From Hofstenia miamia (lineage: Eukaryota > Xenacoelomorpha > Acoela): DNA of 64,000 nt. Position numbers and translations under genes: made by a program. Shown piece by piece: positions 32,064-44,117 of the stretch (position 1 is its first letter; every line of letters begins with the position of its first letter). The notes under the pieces were generated by a model. The model ran no database searches, had not been told where the DNA came from, and saw only the letters and a program-made list of their open reading frames with translations. The stretch spans positions 807,746 through 871,745 of the forward strand of contig SCFE01000102.1 in the NCBI GenBank assembly GCA_004352715.1. Direction: 5' to 3'.

Positions 32064-33076
32064 CCATCTCAGCATCACAAGTCAAAATTCTTCTAGACAA
32101 TATATATTATCGCTAAGATAATCGTTAGTTAAATCAAATGATTTAGACAATTAGCACTGCCTAACCAATTTCTTGTTACTAATTACAGTTTTAGCGATAG
32201 ATTTAAATTGAGCAGTAGTTTTGATCAAAGTAGCAGTTTTATACACACTATGCAATTTGACTCTAGCAACCGTTACACTGCTGAAGAGAAGGCGGACGCC
32301 TTCAACAAATTTGTTTGCTCTTAAGATTGCAACCTTCAATATTTTTTTTTATTGGAAAACATTTATGTGAGTGTCGGGACATTCTTTCTTCAGCTGATAA
32401 ACACATTATGAAAACGCCGACACATCCAGAAAAAAGGAAACCCCTACTGATAAGCCAATGCACAAGAAAGTCGACAACCGTGATATCCTTAACCATTGGC
32501 CTGTAGTCTCTCTAAATCCTCAGTGTTCTTTGAACTTCGCTGTTCAAACGATAATACCATATGGCTCCTAATAAACAAACCTGCAAACAGTATAGATTCA
32601 GAGGTAAGCGTTCAAGTCACTCAGTTATATTGTCACTTGAAAACGAAGAATAATTACTATGTATTTGGATTATTCTAAGGCATCTGATTCTTCTTCAAAA
32701 AATTTATTATGGAATTGGAGGCGAGCGCGTGTCCTAAATTACTTCATATTTAGCGAGCGTTTCCAGTTATTGTCGATATCTATGGCGAATATATTGAAGC
32801 TATCACCGAAGTCCCTATTGAGTAAACCTTGTCTCTCTGCTTTTTGTTATTTATACAGGACTTGAAGGAGTAGTTCTGATCCGATTCTTTGGTATTTTGT
32901 TGTGCGTTCCTTCTGATACTAGCTTGTGAACTTACAGAGAAATAAACATAAGCATCCTAATTATGAATAGCGCAAGGGTTGCTCGAATCTAATATATTTC
33001 AGACCAGCTCAAACCCGATATTTATGGAAATCGGCATTTTTTATTGCTTGAGGTCTGCTTTAACAGAATTACAATA
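32064..33076. repeat. Block B, second copy
   Basis: Probable alternative haplotype of 29,808-30,820. Unlike the first copy it continues without a break into the LINE B fragment at 33,077. Confidence 0.88.
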
Positions 33077-33310
33077 TTATATTACTAAATATATTATTTG
33101 AAGTAGAAGAAATATCTACATTCATAAACTGTTTGAACAATAAAGAATACGTATAACATTTCTAAAAGCGTCAAGAAAAGAAATACAAACAAAACAAAAT
33201 AAAACAAAGGAAATATTTACAAATAATGTAATTAATTTGGATTATGGCGATGTTAGTTTTTATTAATAGAGTAATCAGAATTGTAAAATTTTAAACTCGC
33301 CATTTCAGTC
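33077..33310 (-). mobile_element. LINE B copy 3: 5'-truncated 3' end
   Basis: About 235 bp matching, in reverse orientation, the last codons (ASLKFYNSDYSINKN) and the 3' UTR of LINE B copy 1 (10,030-10,210). It includes the CAAGAAAAGAAATACAAACA and GAAGTAGAAGAAATATCTAC segments. Extreme 5' truncation is normal for LINE insertions. Confidence 0.8.
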
Positions 33311-36004
33311 TTTTTACAGTAAAGGTGCAAAACGTAATGTCTTCTAAATTTGTGAGGCTTTTTTATTTTTGGGCATTGTTCGAAATGGAAAACTAAACAC
33401 GTTATGAAAATTAATGAATAAAAAACCAGGGTTGGAAAAAACATTTTTTATTAATAAAAAACGTTTTAAACGTTATTCAAGAGAAAAATACAATTTATAG
33501 AATATTTTCATTACACTAAATTGAAATAATCAACGAAAGCAAACTTACGCTTAACTTGACAGCGTTTAGACGGTTGCTGCAAGACTTATTTGGTCGAAAT
33601 AACATATCAGACTGCATTTTCTGAAAACCAAAAAACTCGGTTCGCTTCAAAGAAAAAAGTGTGATTTAAAGTTATTATTGGTATAACACTATTGGCTACG
33701 GCTAGTTATAGTATCGACAAGTAAATCTTGATATGAAAGCATCTACAGCTACTCATTTGTTCATAGCAGCAAACCCATTTAACTTTATGTATGAACAATT
33801 TCACTATAATCCGCATTGCTTCAAATATTTCTAGGACTATGCATGTATTAAATAGATAGCATACATGTTAATATATTGAATAAAAATGCCTATCACTAGG
33901 ACATTAGAAATGATCTTACGGAAAACAATTCGTTAATTCTACTCAGCATAACTTACAAGAACTATTTCATTTATTCATGTAGAATGTTATTAATAATTAA
34001 ACTTAAATTCGTTAATAATATTGTAAAATAACTAACACGAATTAGTTGCAACCATGGACACTAACAATAATTCGGCAATTGAACATGATATTTTACATGA
34101 AACACTCTTACTGAAATAACTCAGGTTATCAGCGGATTACGGTCTCATTCATCCATGACAAACATTGATTCATTATTAATAAGTAAGATTAATATACATT
34201 TGGTTGATATGTAATTCAAATCAGCGGTAGAAAACCTTCGTAATTCCAAATCAGTAGAAAACGAGGGATTGCTGTTTGCACACATTGCTAAAATGCACAT
34301 ACTAGTAACAATTGTATTGAAGTTAAGGGACCTAGAATATCATTAAATTTTGCAAATGATTGCATAATATTGCATATTGCTATCTTCAACAATGTGCAAT
34401 GAAGTACAAAATAATCATAATAATGTATAAATATAGGTTCCTACAAAATAATTGGAGTTTCATGCTTGTAATTTGCGACTATGCTTTCTCAAGCACGAGC
34501 CACTCATTTCAATGAGTTTTAAAACTTGCTTAGAAACATAATTGACAAAAAAACAAAATTGCATGCAATCTAGAAAAGACTTAAATAAATAATAATTGTA
34601 GACCAACAATCTTATTTATTAACGCAAGAATTTACATAAAAAGCAAATGATTTGATTCAAACGCATACCTACAAAAATACTATTTTTAAAATAGCAAAAT
34701 CAATTTCAAACAATAGTCATCATTAAAAGTTTATACAAAATTCACATCCAACAAATATCAACATTGCTAAATTTACATTGGCAGTACACGAACGGAATTC
34801 TTTTTCTTTATTCTAAAAGAAAATACATCGATGAGAAATTAACAAAACAATATTAAATCAAATTTCCAACGAAATTATATGTTTCATTAAATAAATTAGA
34901 ATTACTATGAAAATTTATAACTGAAAATAAACGCTAATAAAATCTGTAAAAACATTAAGAATTTAATAAAAATAAAATTGGTAATTGGACATGAACCACT
35001 GCCTGAGAGTTAACAATAAACTCAGGTCTGTGCGGTATATTGAACGAGGAAGTTCAGATATTTTAAAACATTTTTCTATGAATCAAAAAGCCAAGGGCAA
35101 CTTGAATGTTAAACTATATTCTATAATAATAAAGCTAAATTTTATATTTTGGACCGCTCAACTACTAAATGTGTTCAATGAAACTAGTGAGAAGAAATTC
35201 AAAGAAAATTTCGTCAATATGGAACTGTACTTATAAAGGATTCCAATTTATGTGGTTGGTAAATATAGTCAGAAAAATACCTGCGACTTGGGTGCCATAA
35301 ATAATCAGCAATAATTAAATATTTTAGTCATTTGACCACCAAGAGGCGTAGTAAGACTGTGGAAACCAATATTGTAGTCAGCATAGAAATACTTGAATTA
35401 TGGGAGTGCTTCAACTTTCTAGTCATGTAAAACTGTTATCTGATTTATCTATTGAATGATTCTACTTAGGTGCAACGTCAACTCAAGATCCTCTTATATG
35501 AAAATTTTATATTGTGCTTAGGGATTCAATCGAAATATATGTTAATATAAATTCATGATTTGAAAGACTCAATGAAATGCAAAATATAAAAACAGAGACA
35601 AAACTCAGTGTCTTGAAAGAACATTCAATAGATTGTCTTTAAACAATGTACAGCGACATTTCTCGGGAGCCAAAATTGCAAGATAATTCCCAACATTCAA
35701 ATTGTGTTAGTTCTGTCAATTAAAAGAGGCCACGTAATGTACAAAATTATGCTGGTAAGGACATTATTACTGATGTAAAACGTTCTTAAGTGCCTCTTAT
35801 GGAGAAGCTACATGACTATTCATTGACTTGCCCATAATATGTCAAGACTTGTTACATGTCGAAGGGTGATTTAATATATTTGTTTTATATCAAATTCGAT
35901 GTGCAATAATTTAAATATAACCACTCAAAATCAAGGAATATGAGAAAGGAAACTATATTTTTCAGTCAATGAGTTGCGAATTGTCAATAAAACCCAGCCC
36001 TAAT
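33311..36004. other. Intergenic AT-rich stretch downstream of TMEM248
   Basis: No gene recognised. An 83-codon ORF at 34,985-35,236 (plus) has no motif or supporting context. Confidence 0.5.
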
Positions 36005-36196
36005 TCAACGATTTAAATAATTAAAATAACCTGAATTTGAAAATTTTGTAAATGGAACATTGGCGGAAAGGGAAACAGGCGATTTCAGACTGATAGTGCG
36101 ATTTCTGAATGATGTGAAGACGAACAGCATCAAAACCATAACAAACAAAAAATATCCAGTGTGAATCAAATGCAGATTCACAAGAGTTCTCTCTCC
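36005..36196 (-). CDS. TMEM248: TMEM248 orthologue, last exon (exon 5)
   Basis: The acceptor is TTATTTTAG|GGA. The frame reads GERTLVNLHLIHTGYFLFVM then VLMLFVFTSFRNRTISLKSP and stops at TGA (36,005). This is the hallmark C-terminus of TMEM248 (RSLINLHLMHTSYFLFVM type), with the second transmembrane helix. A longer open frame in another phase overlaps it; the conserved frame is the real one. It starts in phase 0, matching exon 4. Confidence 0.9.
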   Translation of the reverse strand, partial: GERTLVNLHLIHTGYFLFVMVLMLFVFTSFRNRTISLKSPVSLSANVPFTKFSNSGYFNYLNR

Positions 36197-38130
36197 CTAA
36201 AATAACATCTAAACAAAATTTCTGCAATTTTAGAATAATCAATTATGGCAACTACAAAATTCGAGTTATATGCACATACACATTTTTATACTTACACTTT
36301 GCACTATGGAAATTTGACAAAAGCGTACAAAACGCAAGTTAAGTCAATTTTTCCATAGTACAAATCGTAAGATAACAGCTTGCTACTACTTTCATTCATC
36401 AGGAGTTGTTCACATATCTGTAAAACTATTTTCTATAAGATTTTTATAATCGCAGTTTATATTAAATAATTAGTAAACTCGCTTTATAATAAATATTTTC
36501 CCATATACTTGCAATGCGTATCACATTTTTAGAAACCTCTTGAAAATGTCAAAAATGCATGAACATGTAAATATGTTGTCGTAAATGATTAACACGTTAG
36601 AAAGTTCCATTTAGAATGATAGGTAAATCTTAATAAGGTGCACAAAACTTATAAGTTCATTAACATAATGTTAACATAAATTCAAGAAAATTTGTAGGAA
36701 ATATTGTTTTTCTATGGTTCTTCGATTGCTTTGACGTGTGGCACAACGCTCATCATGTTGGAAGATAGTATTTGGTGTTCTAGCCATTATTCGTGTTAGT
36801 TTCTCAAAAAGAATATTAGCATTCAGCATAGAATTCATCCCTTGGCTTTTGTCAAGGAAATGTAAGGTACCTCAACTATGGATTCTGATAACTGACGAGC
36901 TTTACCCATGGCTGTAACAAACAAAAAATTGTGATAGCACTGGTATATATATTTCTAATTTCAGTATTTCACATACATTCGTATTTGATTATAATGTTTT
37001 GAATCAGTAATTGATGTGTTGATTATAATCTTCCCAGTGATAGAAAAACACACTTCCCATTAAACTTAATTGATGAATAAACAAGTGGCCGTGCATCAAA
37101 ATAATGCTCTTCTGAACGCATATCGTTCAAATTAACATACATCAAAAAGTCGCTCGTCTGAACGCTCCCAAATTTTGATAGATGCATCAAAAAAGCATAC
37201 ATCAAAAGGTTCTCGTCTGAACGCACCTTTAGACATTTTGATAACACGTAGGTACGCTAACACACAAATTTATATTCGTGCAATTAATACAAAATTAGTG
37301 AAATGCAATATTAGATCGAAATTAGTGTACTAGGAAAGATGACATTGCATTTTATCCAAATAATTTGATGTAAAATATATCAATACAATTTATCCGGCCT
37401 ATCACGGGCTGAAATAAGTTGGAAAAGGCCAGCAGGATATTAGCGAAACAAGTTTGGTAAGCAGAAATCGAGTTGGTTTCAACTAACAGTATCTAGTACT
37501 CTAAAATACGACAATTTAAGAAAAACCATTGTTTTAGATGAAATTACTCATAAAAAATCCATGATTGAAAAATCTGGAATTTTTATAACAAATTCTAGTT
37601 TTACCATAATATGGAAAAAATTTAATAGGGTGTGTCCCTACCTTCATATGATCATATTTTACAGCTAAATATCTAAAGTATACCGCTATTTTTAAAGCCA
37701 TGTATCAAGTTGTGCACTCAAGATAAGGGAAATTGTGTTCAAGATATTTCCCCATTACGAAGAATAACTCTTGACATTTTACACAACTGTAATTTTCTAA
37801 TACTAAAATCTTCAAAATTTATTGGTGTGTGCAAACATATTTCTTACCTAACAAATCTTGAGACTCTACGAACAACATACTTTAACGAGACAATTTGAGA
37901 ATTGAATTTCGAAAATTACATTTCGATATTTGAAAATACTCCGAGTAAAGTTTATAATGGTCGTAAAATTATTAATGAACAAAGTTTTTGAAAATCGTAT
38001 TACTCTTCCAATCATAATTTAATTATTATGAAATGTTCTACTGTAAATATTGAAATTGAATGAATTTTCCAAAAAAGAACGACCTGTCTTGATATAAATA
38101 TATTAGACAAAAGTTAAATAAATCACAAAC

Positions 38131-38250
38131 CATTGACAACATTGCGTTCATCAGAGGATTAAAAACGTGTTTCATGGAAACAATAAGTCCACTTGAACAG
38201 TATTGTGAGCTATTGACAGGTCTTTCTGTTGAATAACTCATCCACTGGAG
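38131..38250 (-). CDS. TMEM248: TMEM248 orthologue, exon 4
   Basis: The frame contains SSQYCSSGLIVSMKHVFNPL and ends NAMLSM before a GTTTGTG donor (phase 0). It corresponds to the WCYKGAIGKVYHALNP region of vertebrate TMEM248, including the conserved Cys. The 3' end is firm. The 5' end is uncertain: TTTTTCTCAG|CTCCAG gives 38,250, while a weaker acceptor at GGATGAG|TTATTC gives 38,236 and fits the phase of the GTTAAG donor of exon 3. Confidence 0.8.
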
Positions 38251-38516
38251 CTGAGAAAAATCAGTTGTAGTATTTCGTTCGTTGCACATTAAAAAGTCAC
38301 TAAAGAGTAATTGTCATTATGAGAACGAAACGTGAAAACGTATTTATAGATTCAACGAGTATGCACCACACGTTATATTATTACGAAATTATGTACTATT
38401 TATATGCAAGGAACGATTGTAGGACACACTAGATTATTTTGATCAGCGATAGGTAAGTTATACTAAAGAAATGCGAATTCTAAACAACTTGACATAAAAA
38501 TATGGCGAAACTTAAC

Positions 38517-38655
38517 TGTTTCAAAAAGACACCACTATGAGCAAAAAGAGTTACACAGACAACTAGTTCTTTGGCGCGGCATTTACTAGGGTTGCAAGTA
38601 ACTGATGGCCAAACTTCTCCTAAAGCGGCTACTGCTAAAATCTCAGCTGAACTAT
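38517..38655 (-). CDS. TMEM248: TMEM248 orthologue, exon 3
   Basis: It starts after AATGTTTTTAG with the phase left by exon 2. It reads SSAEILAVAALGEVWPSVTC, then NPSKCRAKELVVCVTLFAHS and GVFLK, matching the Cys-bearing luminal segment of the family (CEQVVFTACMTLTASPGVFP type). The donor used here is AACA|GTTAAG. A downstream GTTGTT could extend it by 28 bases and would put exon 4 in frame from 38,250. The intron to exon 2 is only 47 bp. Confidence 0.8.
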
Positions 38656-38702
38656 CTAAAAACATTGTTGAAGATATAGAAACTATGAATTATATTTTAT
38701 AC

Positions 38703-38843
38703 CTTTTATTCCAATATCAGAAGCTTTGATTTTAGTAGCCAAATGCGTGACATTTTCATGAAGACCATGAAAAGCCTTCTGTGGTTTCAATTTCACAGTC
38801 ATTTGTACAGAAACATTAGCGCCAACAAGAATAGATTTCCCGT
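38703..38843 (-). CDS. TMEM248: TMEM248 orthologue, exon 2
   Basis: Between TATTTAG|ACGGG and AAAAG|GTATAA. The translation includes ILVGANVSVQMTVKLKPQKA, then FHGLHENVTHLATKIKASDI, matching the NISVSITLTLDPLKPFGGYS...NVTHLYSTI region of vertebrate TMEM248. NVTH is a conserved potential N-glycosylation site. Phase 1 in and phase 1 out are consistent with both neighbours. Confidence 0.9.
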
Positions 38844-40929
38844 CTAAATATAAAAGTACAAATGTCTTCGATTGATTGATTGAGTTAAAATATATAATAC
38901 GTAAATTTGAAAATAGAGAATCATTAGCATTTCGACAACGTCTTCATCCGCAGTGTAAGCAACTCAGTATAGGTAAGTTTGTGGTACGACATATCCACAG
39001 CGGGAAACCAAATATGATAAAGAATTTGCACATCAATTTTTCAAATAATCCACCACTTCAAATTATAGAGAGAAATACACATAACGATCTTGACTCAGTT
39101 ACCAAGAAGCTATTATTTGGAAAGATGGTAACAACATGTGTAGATGGCTACATCAATTTTTCAATTCCAATAAACACGCAATAGTGTGCTGCAAAGTACA
39201 GGTGCACTCCTTAAGTAATAAAAAGTTTATTGTTAAATATATTGGACTGGAATAAAAAGAATCAAATGAGAATATTGCAATAGTACTGGCGAACCTATTT
39301 CTGAAGCTGAAGAGAAGCATGAGTACACTGTTGTTGACATACCGACTAACAAACAATGCAGAGAATATGAACAAAATTAGGCACAAAACAATTTGTTTTT
39401 ATATGAGAATTTTCAGTTATCGAACTATTCAACGTTAACCATTGTGCAATAGTAGACATCAAATTGTAAATGAAAACAATGCATTGCTTGAAACAACTGC
39501 ATAGAAAGTAGCTAATAAGCGTATTAATGAGCAAACAGTTCATCTACAAGTACAATATGGCGTCAAAGCAACAGTGTTAAGCATAGCTAATCCTATCAAT
39601 ATATGGAAAGTAGTGTTTTTCGGCCAAATAGACAGATGCCAAGGATTAACCATGTGCACAGAGTAATTGCATTGATTTCTAGGAGGAAAAAATGCGATGA
39701 AGAAAATGTTCGATCTTTCACCAACGTGTTTTATATCAAGGACAACTAGATAAAATATTTATAATAAAGTGTTCTTGGAAATATTCCATCATTTAAAATA
39801 TAATCGCTGACACAGTTGGCCATTACATTGTGCAACATTGTTCCATTATCAGTTGGATTGGTATATGTGTTTAGCCGAATGGAATGTGTTCATTTTTTCT
39901 ACAAATTATGATTCGGTTTATCCCAATTGTAAACGATCACAAGCACAGAAATAACATGTGATAATTGATCAAATTTAAGGAGAACAGCCCTTGCGAACTA
40001 AGCAACAATCGTCGAATGATTCGTGGGAAAAAGTGGTATTTGTTTTTTTCACATTCTTTGAATATGATCATTGTTGGTAACTGGAGCATTCAAGAAATAG
40101 CGTGATGACAAAGACATTAGTACGCTTTCACACGCTGTTTATTGTTTGGGTACTCTAAATCCAAGATAGTGAGCCAAGCTGCAAAAAATGTGTAGATCAG
40201 CATATTTTAAGACTGCAACACAGAATGAATGAAATGTCGAACTGAAATATCTCCAAATGAAAAAATACGGATATCTAGTAGTAATCACCATGCATTTTCT
40301 TATAGACATTCTATTATGAAAGACCAATGTCGCCAACTGTGTGCAGAAATGGACTGGGATAATAGTTCTCTTGGAGAAATTAGAAATATGAATAGATCAT
40401 GAAAATTTACCTAAGATTATATTATTTAACGCCTGATAGAATAGCAAATTGCAAATCATGTAGATCAATATATTACAATTGATGGTTTTACTCATCATAG
40501 ATGTGATACAAAAATATATTTCTGTCGCAAGACTCACTGAAAAACTACGAGCATTTTTTTATTCAAACCTTTGGCAGTGAAGGCATTGAGTGGGAGAAAA
40601 TGAACCGCTGTGGATATTAGTTTACAAGGACTCTAACGTATCATATAGACCCATGTCGTGATACACAAATCATTCAATATTTATCTCAAACTTGAATAGT
40701 TTCAAAATATATATAAAAACGTGTCATTAATAATTGGTGGAGATTGGATGAGAATGCATGATAGATGTATCCTTCTTAAACTGCAAAAAAGTAGATTACT
40801 GTTTATATCATAGCTGTAATTCACGGGCACAATAGTCTATTATATACTCGTGCTAGAAGATAACTGGATAACTTAAAATATATTAAGTTAATGAGTTACT
40901 GCCAATAGAACAAAACTGGAAAAGCTTAC
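38844..40929 (+). other. TMEM248 intron 1 with decayed plus-strand coding-like stretch
   Basis: This intron of about 2.1 kb holds a plus-strand ORF at 38,876-39,184 (102 codons; PPLQIIERNTHNDLDSVTKK, KMVTTCVDGYINFSIPIN). Short protein-like runs in shifting frames follow to about 40,220 (e.g. NRQMPRINHVHRVIALISRR; DSEPSCKKCVDQHILRLQHR). The continuity suggests a dead gene or transposon copy, but I recognise no family. Confidence 0.35.
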
Positions 40930-41173
40930 CACTGCCAAGAATAGACAATGATTGAGTAGTTGCATTCGACTCGCAACAAAATCCGAGCTTTTGAAAATTA
41001 TTTAATATAATATTCCAGTCCTGTGTAACATCAGGGGAGAAAATAGAATGCCCTTTCACATACCAGCCTATACCAAATAATCCGCAACCAAATATTAAAA
41101 TAGTAGACAAAAATGTGACAAGTGGGGGGTGATACACAAACAGATTTTTTACACCATCTGGTATTAATTTCAT
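40930..41173 (-). CDS. TMEM248: TMEM248 orthologue, exon 1
   Basis: TMEM248 is a conserved two-pass membrane protein of unknown biochemical function. This first coding exon starts at the ATG at 41,173, 1-2 residues before the family core. It reads VKNLFVYHPPLVTFLSTILI then FGCGLFGIGWYVKGHSIFSP and VTQDWNIILNNFQKLGFCCE. RPPLV-like HPPLV, the first transmembrane helix (about residues 18-40) and QDWN..L are the family's N-terminal signature. It ends at GGCAGTG|GTAAGC, phase 1. The five exons give a protein of about 270-280 residues, slightly shorter than vertebrate TMEM248, mostly in the loop between exons 3 and 4. All splice signals look usable, so the gene is probably active. Confidence 0.92.
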
Positions 41174-42120
41174 TGTTAGATAGAAGAGAAAATTTGAAAA
41201 TTAATTTTCAATCATTTTTAATGTTTTTTTCATAAGAAAAATGTATTCGTAACTTGACTAGAATTCCACTTCGAACAAAACCTAAAATGTCAGTAGACAG
41301 ATAATCAAAAAACGGACAAAGAATTACTATTATTTGGCTAACCGATCTGCTTAAACAATAATAGCATCACTTTTAGCAAATGTAAAAAAACTTCTAACAC
41401 TAAATAATAATTTTGGCAAGCAAAAGTTTATCAAATTCAGACCATACAAAGACTAATATAAGTGATAATGTTTTAATAATTAGGAATTAGGAAAAGTAAG
41501 AAAGTTACTATATTGAAATGAACTTTGAAACATTTTTATAGAATGGTATTGATTCTGAAAATCATCATTAGTAACAAATATGTGGAGAAATAAATATTTA
41601 CAATTGACTACACTATTATAATGCAAAATTACTGCATGCACATCAGAATAAATTTAATGTTAACATGCTTTGTGACTTATTTAGGAATTGATGTTTCTTT
41701 GTTTACTTGATGATTAAGGCTTTGTATATTTTAGGATGTTGTGTTCTGAGTTGTATGTAAAAATTTTTTTCTTTAGCTTGATGTTCATTCATAAATATCT
41801 CTGATCTTAGGTGTCCATTAAGATGCTCCTTCATTCTTGTTACCCCTGCAACCCCACAATTTTGTTTTTGATTTAACTGCAATCATTCTTTGCTTTCACT
41901 TTTTCAAAAAAAAATAAATTTACTCAATTGACATTTTCAACAGTTATGTTAACATCCAAATTTCACACTAACAATTCCCCAGTTTGGACATCCAATGGCA
42001 TATTAATAATGATGAAATTCTTGTAATCAGCTTCTGGAAAGAAATATTTGTAGCCAAACAAGATTCAGTATTAATGAAAATTGCGGTTGTTTTATACTGA
42101 AACTGTCATCAAATTAATAA
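41174..42120. other. TMEM248 upstream region and CpG-composition boundary
   Basis: The first 150-200 bp upstream of TMEM248 should hold its promoter, but no clear core element is visible. CG dinucleotides, frequent up to about 41,345, are almost absent to the right. No N or obvious repeat marks the change. Confidence 0.5.
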
Positions 42121-42132
42121 ATTCAGGTAAAG

Positions 42133-42972
42133 ATGAGCAGAAGAGGTTTGACACAGATCTTTTGGGAGACATTGAAAAATAGCAAGATAAACTACCCAGC
42201 CATGATCAGACTGGCAACAGTGCCAACAACATCAGATGACTACAAAGAGATAGAACAACAAATCAAAACAAAAATCCTCATCCCCCACCAAAGACAGTCT
42301 CTATCCCGATGGTACTCCCAAGATTGAGGATACCCAAAAATGTTTCTACATGAAAATAATACTTATGACAACACAAAAGAAGGAGCAAAGGCAATAGTTG
42401 AAAGAGATGATTATAAAAAGACAAAAGAAATATTGCTCAATAACAATAATAAAGAAAGGGTATATGTTGAAGGAGCAATAACTCTGTATCAACTATACAT
42501 GCAAGGAAAACCAATAAATGAGCAAGTAGAAGAGCTATGCAACAAAATAGACAAACAAATGACAAAAGCAATAATGCTATTCTCAGGAGTAAATCATGTA
42601 GTCTGGTTGGATTTGTGGGATAAAAAATATTGATTCTATGGTGTCACAAAACACATAGAGATAGTAACAATGATGAGACTAAACAAAAGTGATACAACAA
42701 TGATAACAGAGGAAGAAGTCAAGGAAAACATACATCTATATAGAAAATTTTATGAGATTTTCTCAACCAAGATGAACAAACTCAGAGAAATTACACCAAT
42801 CTCGGAAAACATCAAAGAGGCAAAATTCTTACACTATCATAGTACAGTAACAACAGAAAGAGAGGCAGTACTCAAGGTAACTAAACAACCTGAATTTGCA
42901 CATATGAGCTGGAGCAATCCCCAAGCAGATATAATAATCAAAAAAGCTGATGAACTGGTGCACAGAGAATGA
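42133..42972 (+). pseudogene. ORF X copy 1: uncharacterised protein of an LTR retroelement
   Basis: Three open pieces in sequence (42,133-42,327; 42,340-42,633; 42,670-42,972), broken by single stops or frameshifts, look like one protein of about 280 residues. It is Lys/Glu-rich and probably helical. Its most distinctive segments are TKAIMLFSGVNHVVWLDLWD, IEIVTMMRL, and AHMSWSNPQADIIIKKADEL near the C-terminus. A diverged copy lies at 58,860-59,460 with the same order (LFSGLNNITWGEL, VEIITMVRLGKNNTEEIIKL). In both places the ORF ends shortly before a G-rich purine tract and LTR-like sequence; at 58.9 kb it follows an integrase. I infer a 3'-terminal protein of a Ty3/gypsy-like element. I recognise no domain; env, gag or an accessory role cannot be decided. 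Confidence 0.55.
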
Positions 42973-43190
42973 GCTGTACTAAAAATAATGCAAGCTGAGA
43001 AAGGCATGTAGCATAATCTAAAGAATAATGCTGCTAAAAAAAGAGAAGATCAAAGGATTAGTCAGTATTAAGATCGAATTATGATTTAGTGATTAAGAAC
43101 AATTTAAGTTTATTTTATCATCATTATTTTTGCAAATGCAATTAAGAAATAAAATAGCAAATTAGTACTTGTCGTCAAATAATTTGACTA

Positions 43191-44117
43191 AACGAAGGGG
43201 GCGAAATTGCTTTCATTATTTTTAGCCATTTTGGCAGACAAATTAAATTCAAATTTTGAATGACAGGTACTTTTTGAATTAGAGTATAAATAGAGCTGAA
43301 ATCAATTTGGAAATCTTAACTTTAGAGTTCATTCAGTTTGCTTATCTATAAATCAGTCAAGCTAAACAGTAAATGCAGTAGTAGTGGCTTAGGCACATAT
43401 TGGGAGTGATTTGAGGGTCCTTGATCCAAGCCATGAACCTGCATTTAGGTTAGGTATATGAATAGGAGTTTTTCTTTGTTTAGCTGACTATCAATTCATC
43501 CATTTGCATGTATTAAATAATTGACATCAGAGAAAAGGCTGGATAGCCTATCATAGGTTATATATATATTATACTGTCAAATTAGGTGACCTATAAATAG
43601 ACTGAGCATGTACTGTTATTTAAATATAAGGTAGGAAGCTGCAAGTAATTATTTACTTTATCTAACTATATTAATAGTTTTTGGTAATGGCTGAAGTAAT
43701 ATTTATTAAACAGCTAGTGACATTGCCAGGTTGCAAAGTATCATATTTACACATTACAAATTGAGTTTAAGTCAGTAACATCCAGCCTTGAGAGCTGCAC
43801 TGAGTTAGGATAAGGAACACATAAGTACTTTAATGAGCTGAGACTTGGAACTATTCAATTGATGATGGAGGCACATTTGGATTGATTCAGAGATCAGAGT
43901 TGGCCAGAGGCCATAGCCAAATCATAGAGAAGAACTGTGACAGTGGTATACCTAAACAGTATCAAGTTACTTCAAGTTAAACAAAGCTTAATGATAGTGT
44001 ATCTCATGTCAGAGTAAAACAAAGTTTACATCAGTACATCCCTACCTGCATATAAAGAGGAACAATAATTTAAAAGAATAATTTACTCTCTGTTAAAGCT
44101 TGGTAGCAGATGCTACA
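43191..44117 (+). mobile_element. LTR-like sequence, plus strand (family 1)
   Basis: A purine tract (AACGAAGGGGGCGAAA, 43,191-43,206) follows ORF X. A TATA box (TATAAATAGAGC, about 43,286) lies 90 bp on. The sequence ends ...GGTAGCAGATGCTACA at 44,117. The same layout (CGGGGGCAAAA, TATAAATAG, ending GATGTTACA) is seen at 46,961-47,762. The exact 5' end and target duplication could not be fixed, so LTR status is inferred from purine tract, TATA box, CA-type end and repetition. Confidence 0.55.

Noticed and set aside
36021-36242. A 73-codon minus ORF (MIILKLQKFCLDVILG...)
   Set aside because: It is a shadow frame over TMEM248 exon 5, whose conserved residues lie in another phase.
37023-37247. 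A 74-codon minus ORF inside the TMEM248 intron
   Set aside because: It contains an imperfect internal nucleotide repeat (ACATCAAAAAGTCGCTCGTC / ACATCAAAAGGTTCTCGTC), which explains the protein-like look; no family resemblance.
44103-44117. TGGTAGCAGATGCTA read as a primer binding site for initiator tRNA-Met
   Set aside because: The first ten bases do match, but the sequence occurs at the end of both tandem units and ends in CTACA, as expected for an LTR terminus. Without a located internal region to its right, a PBS call is not supported.
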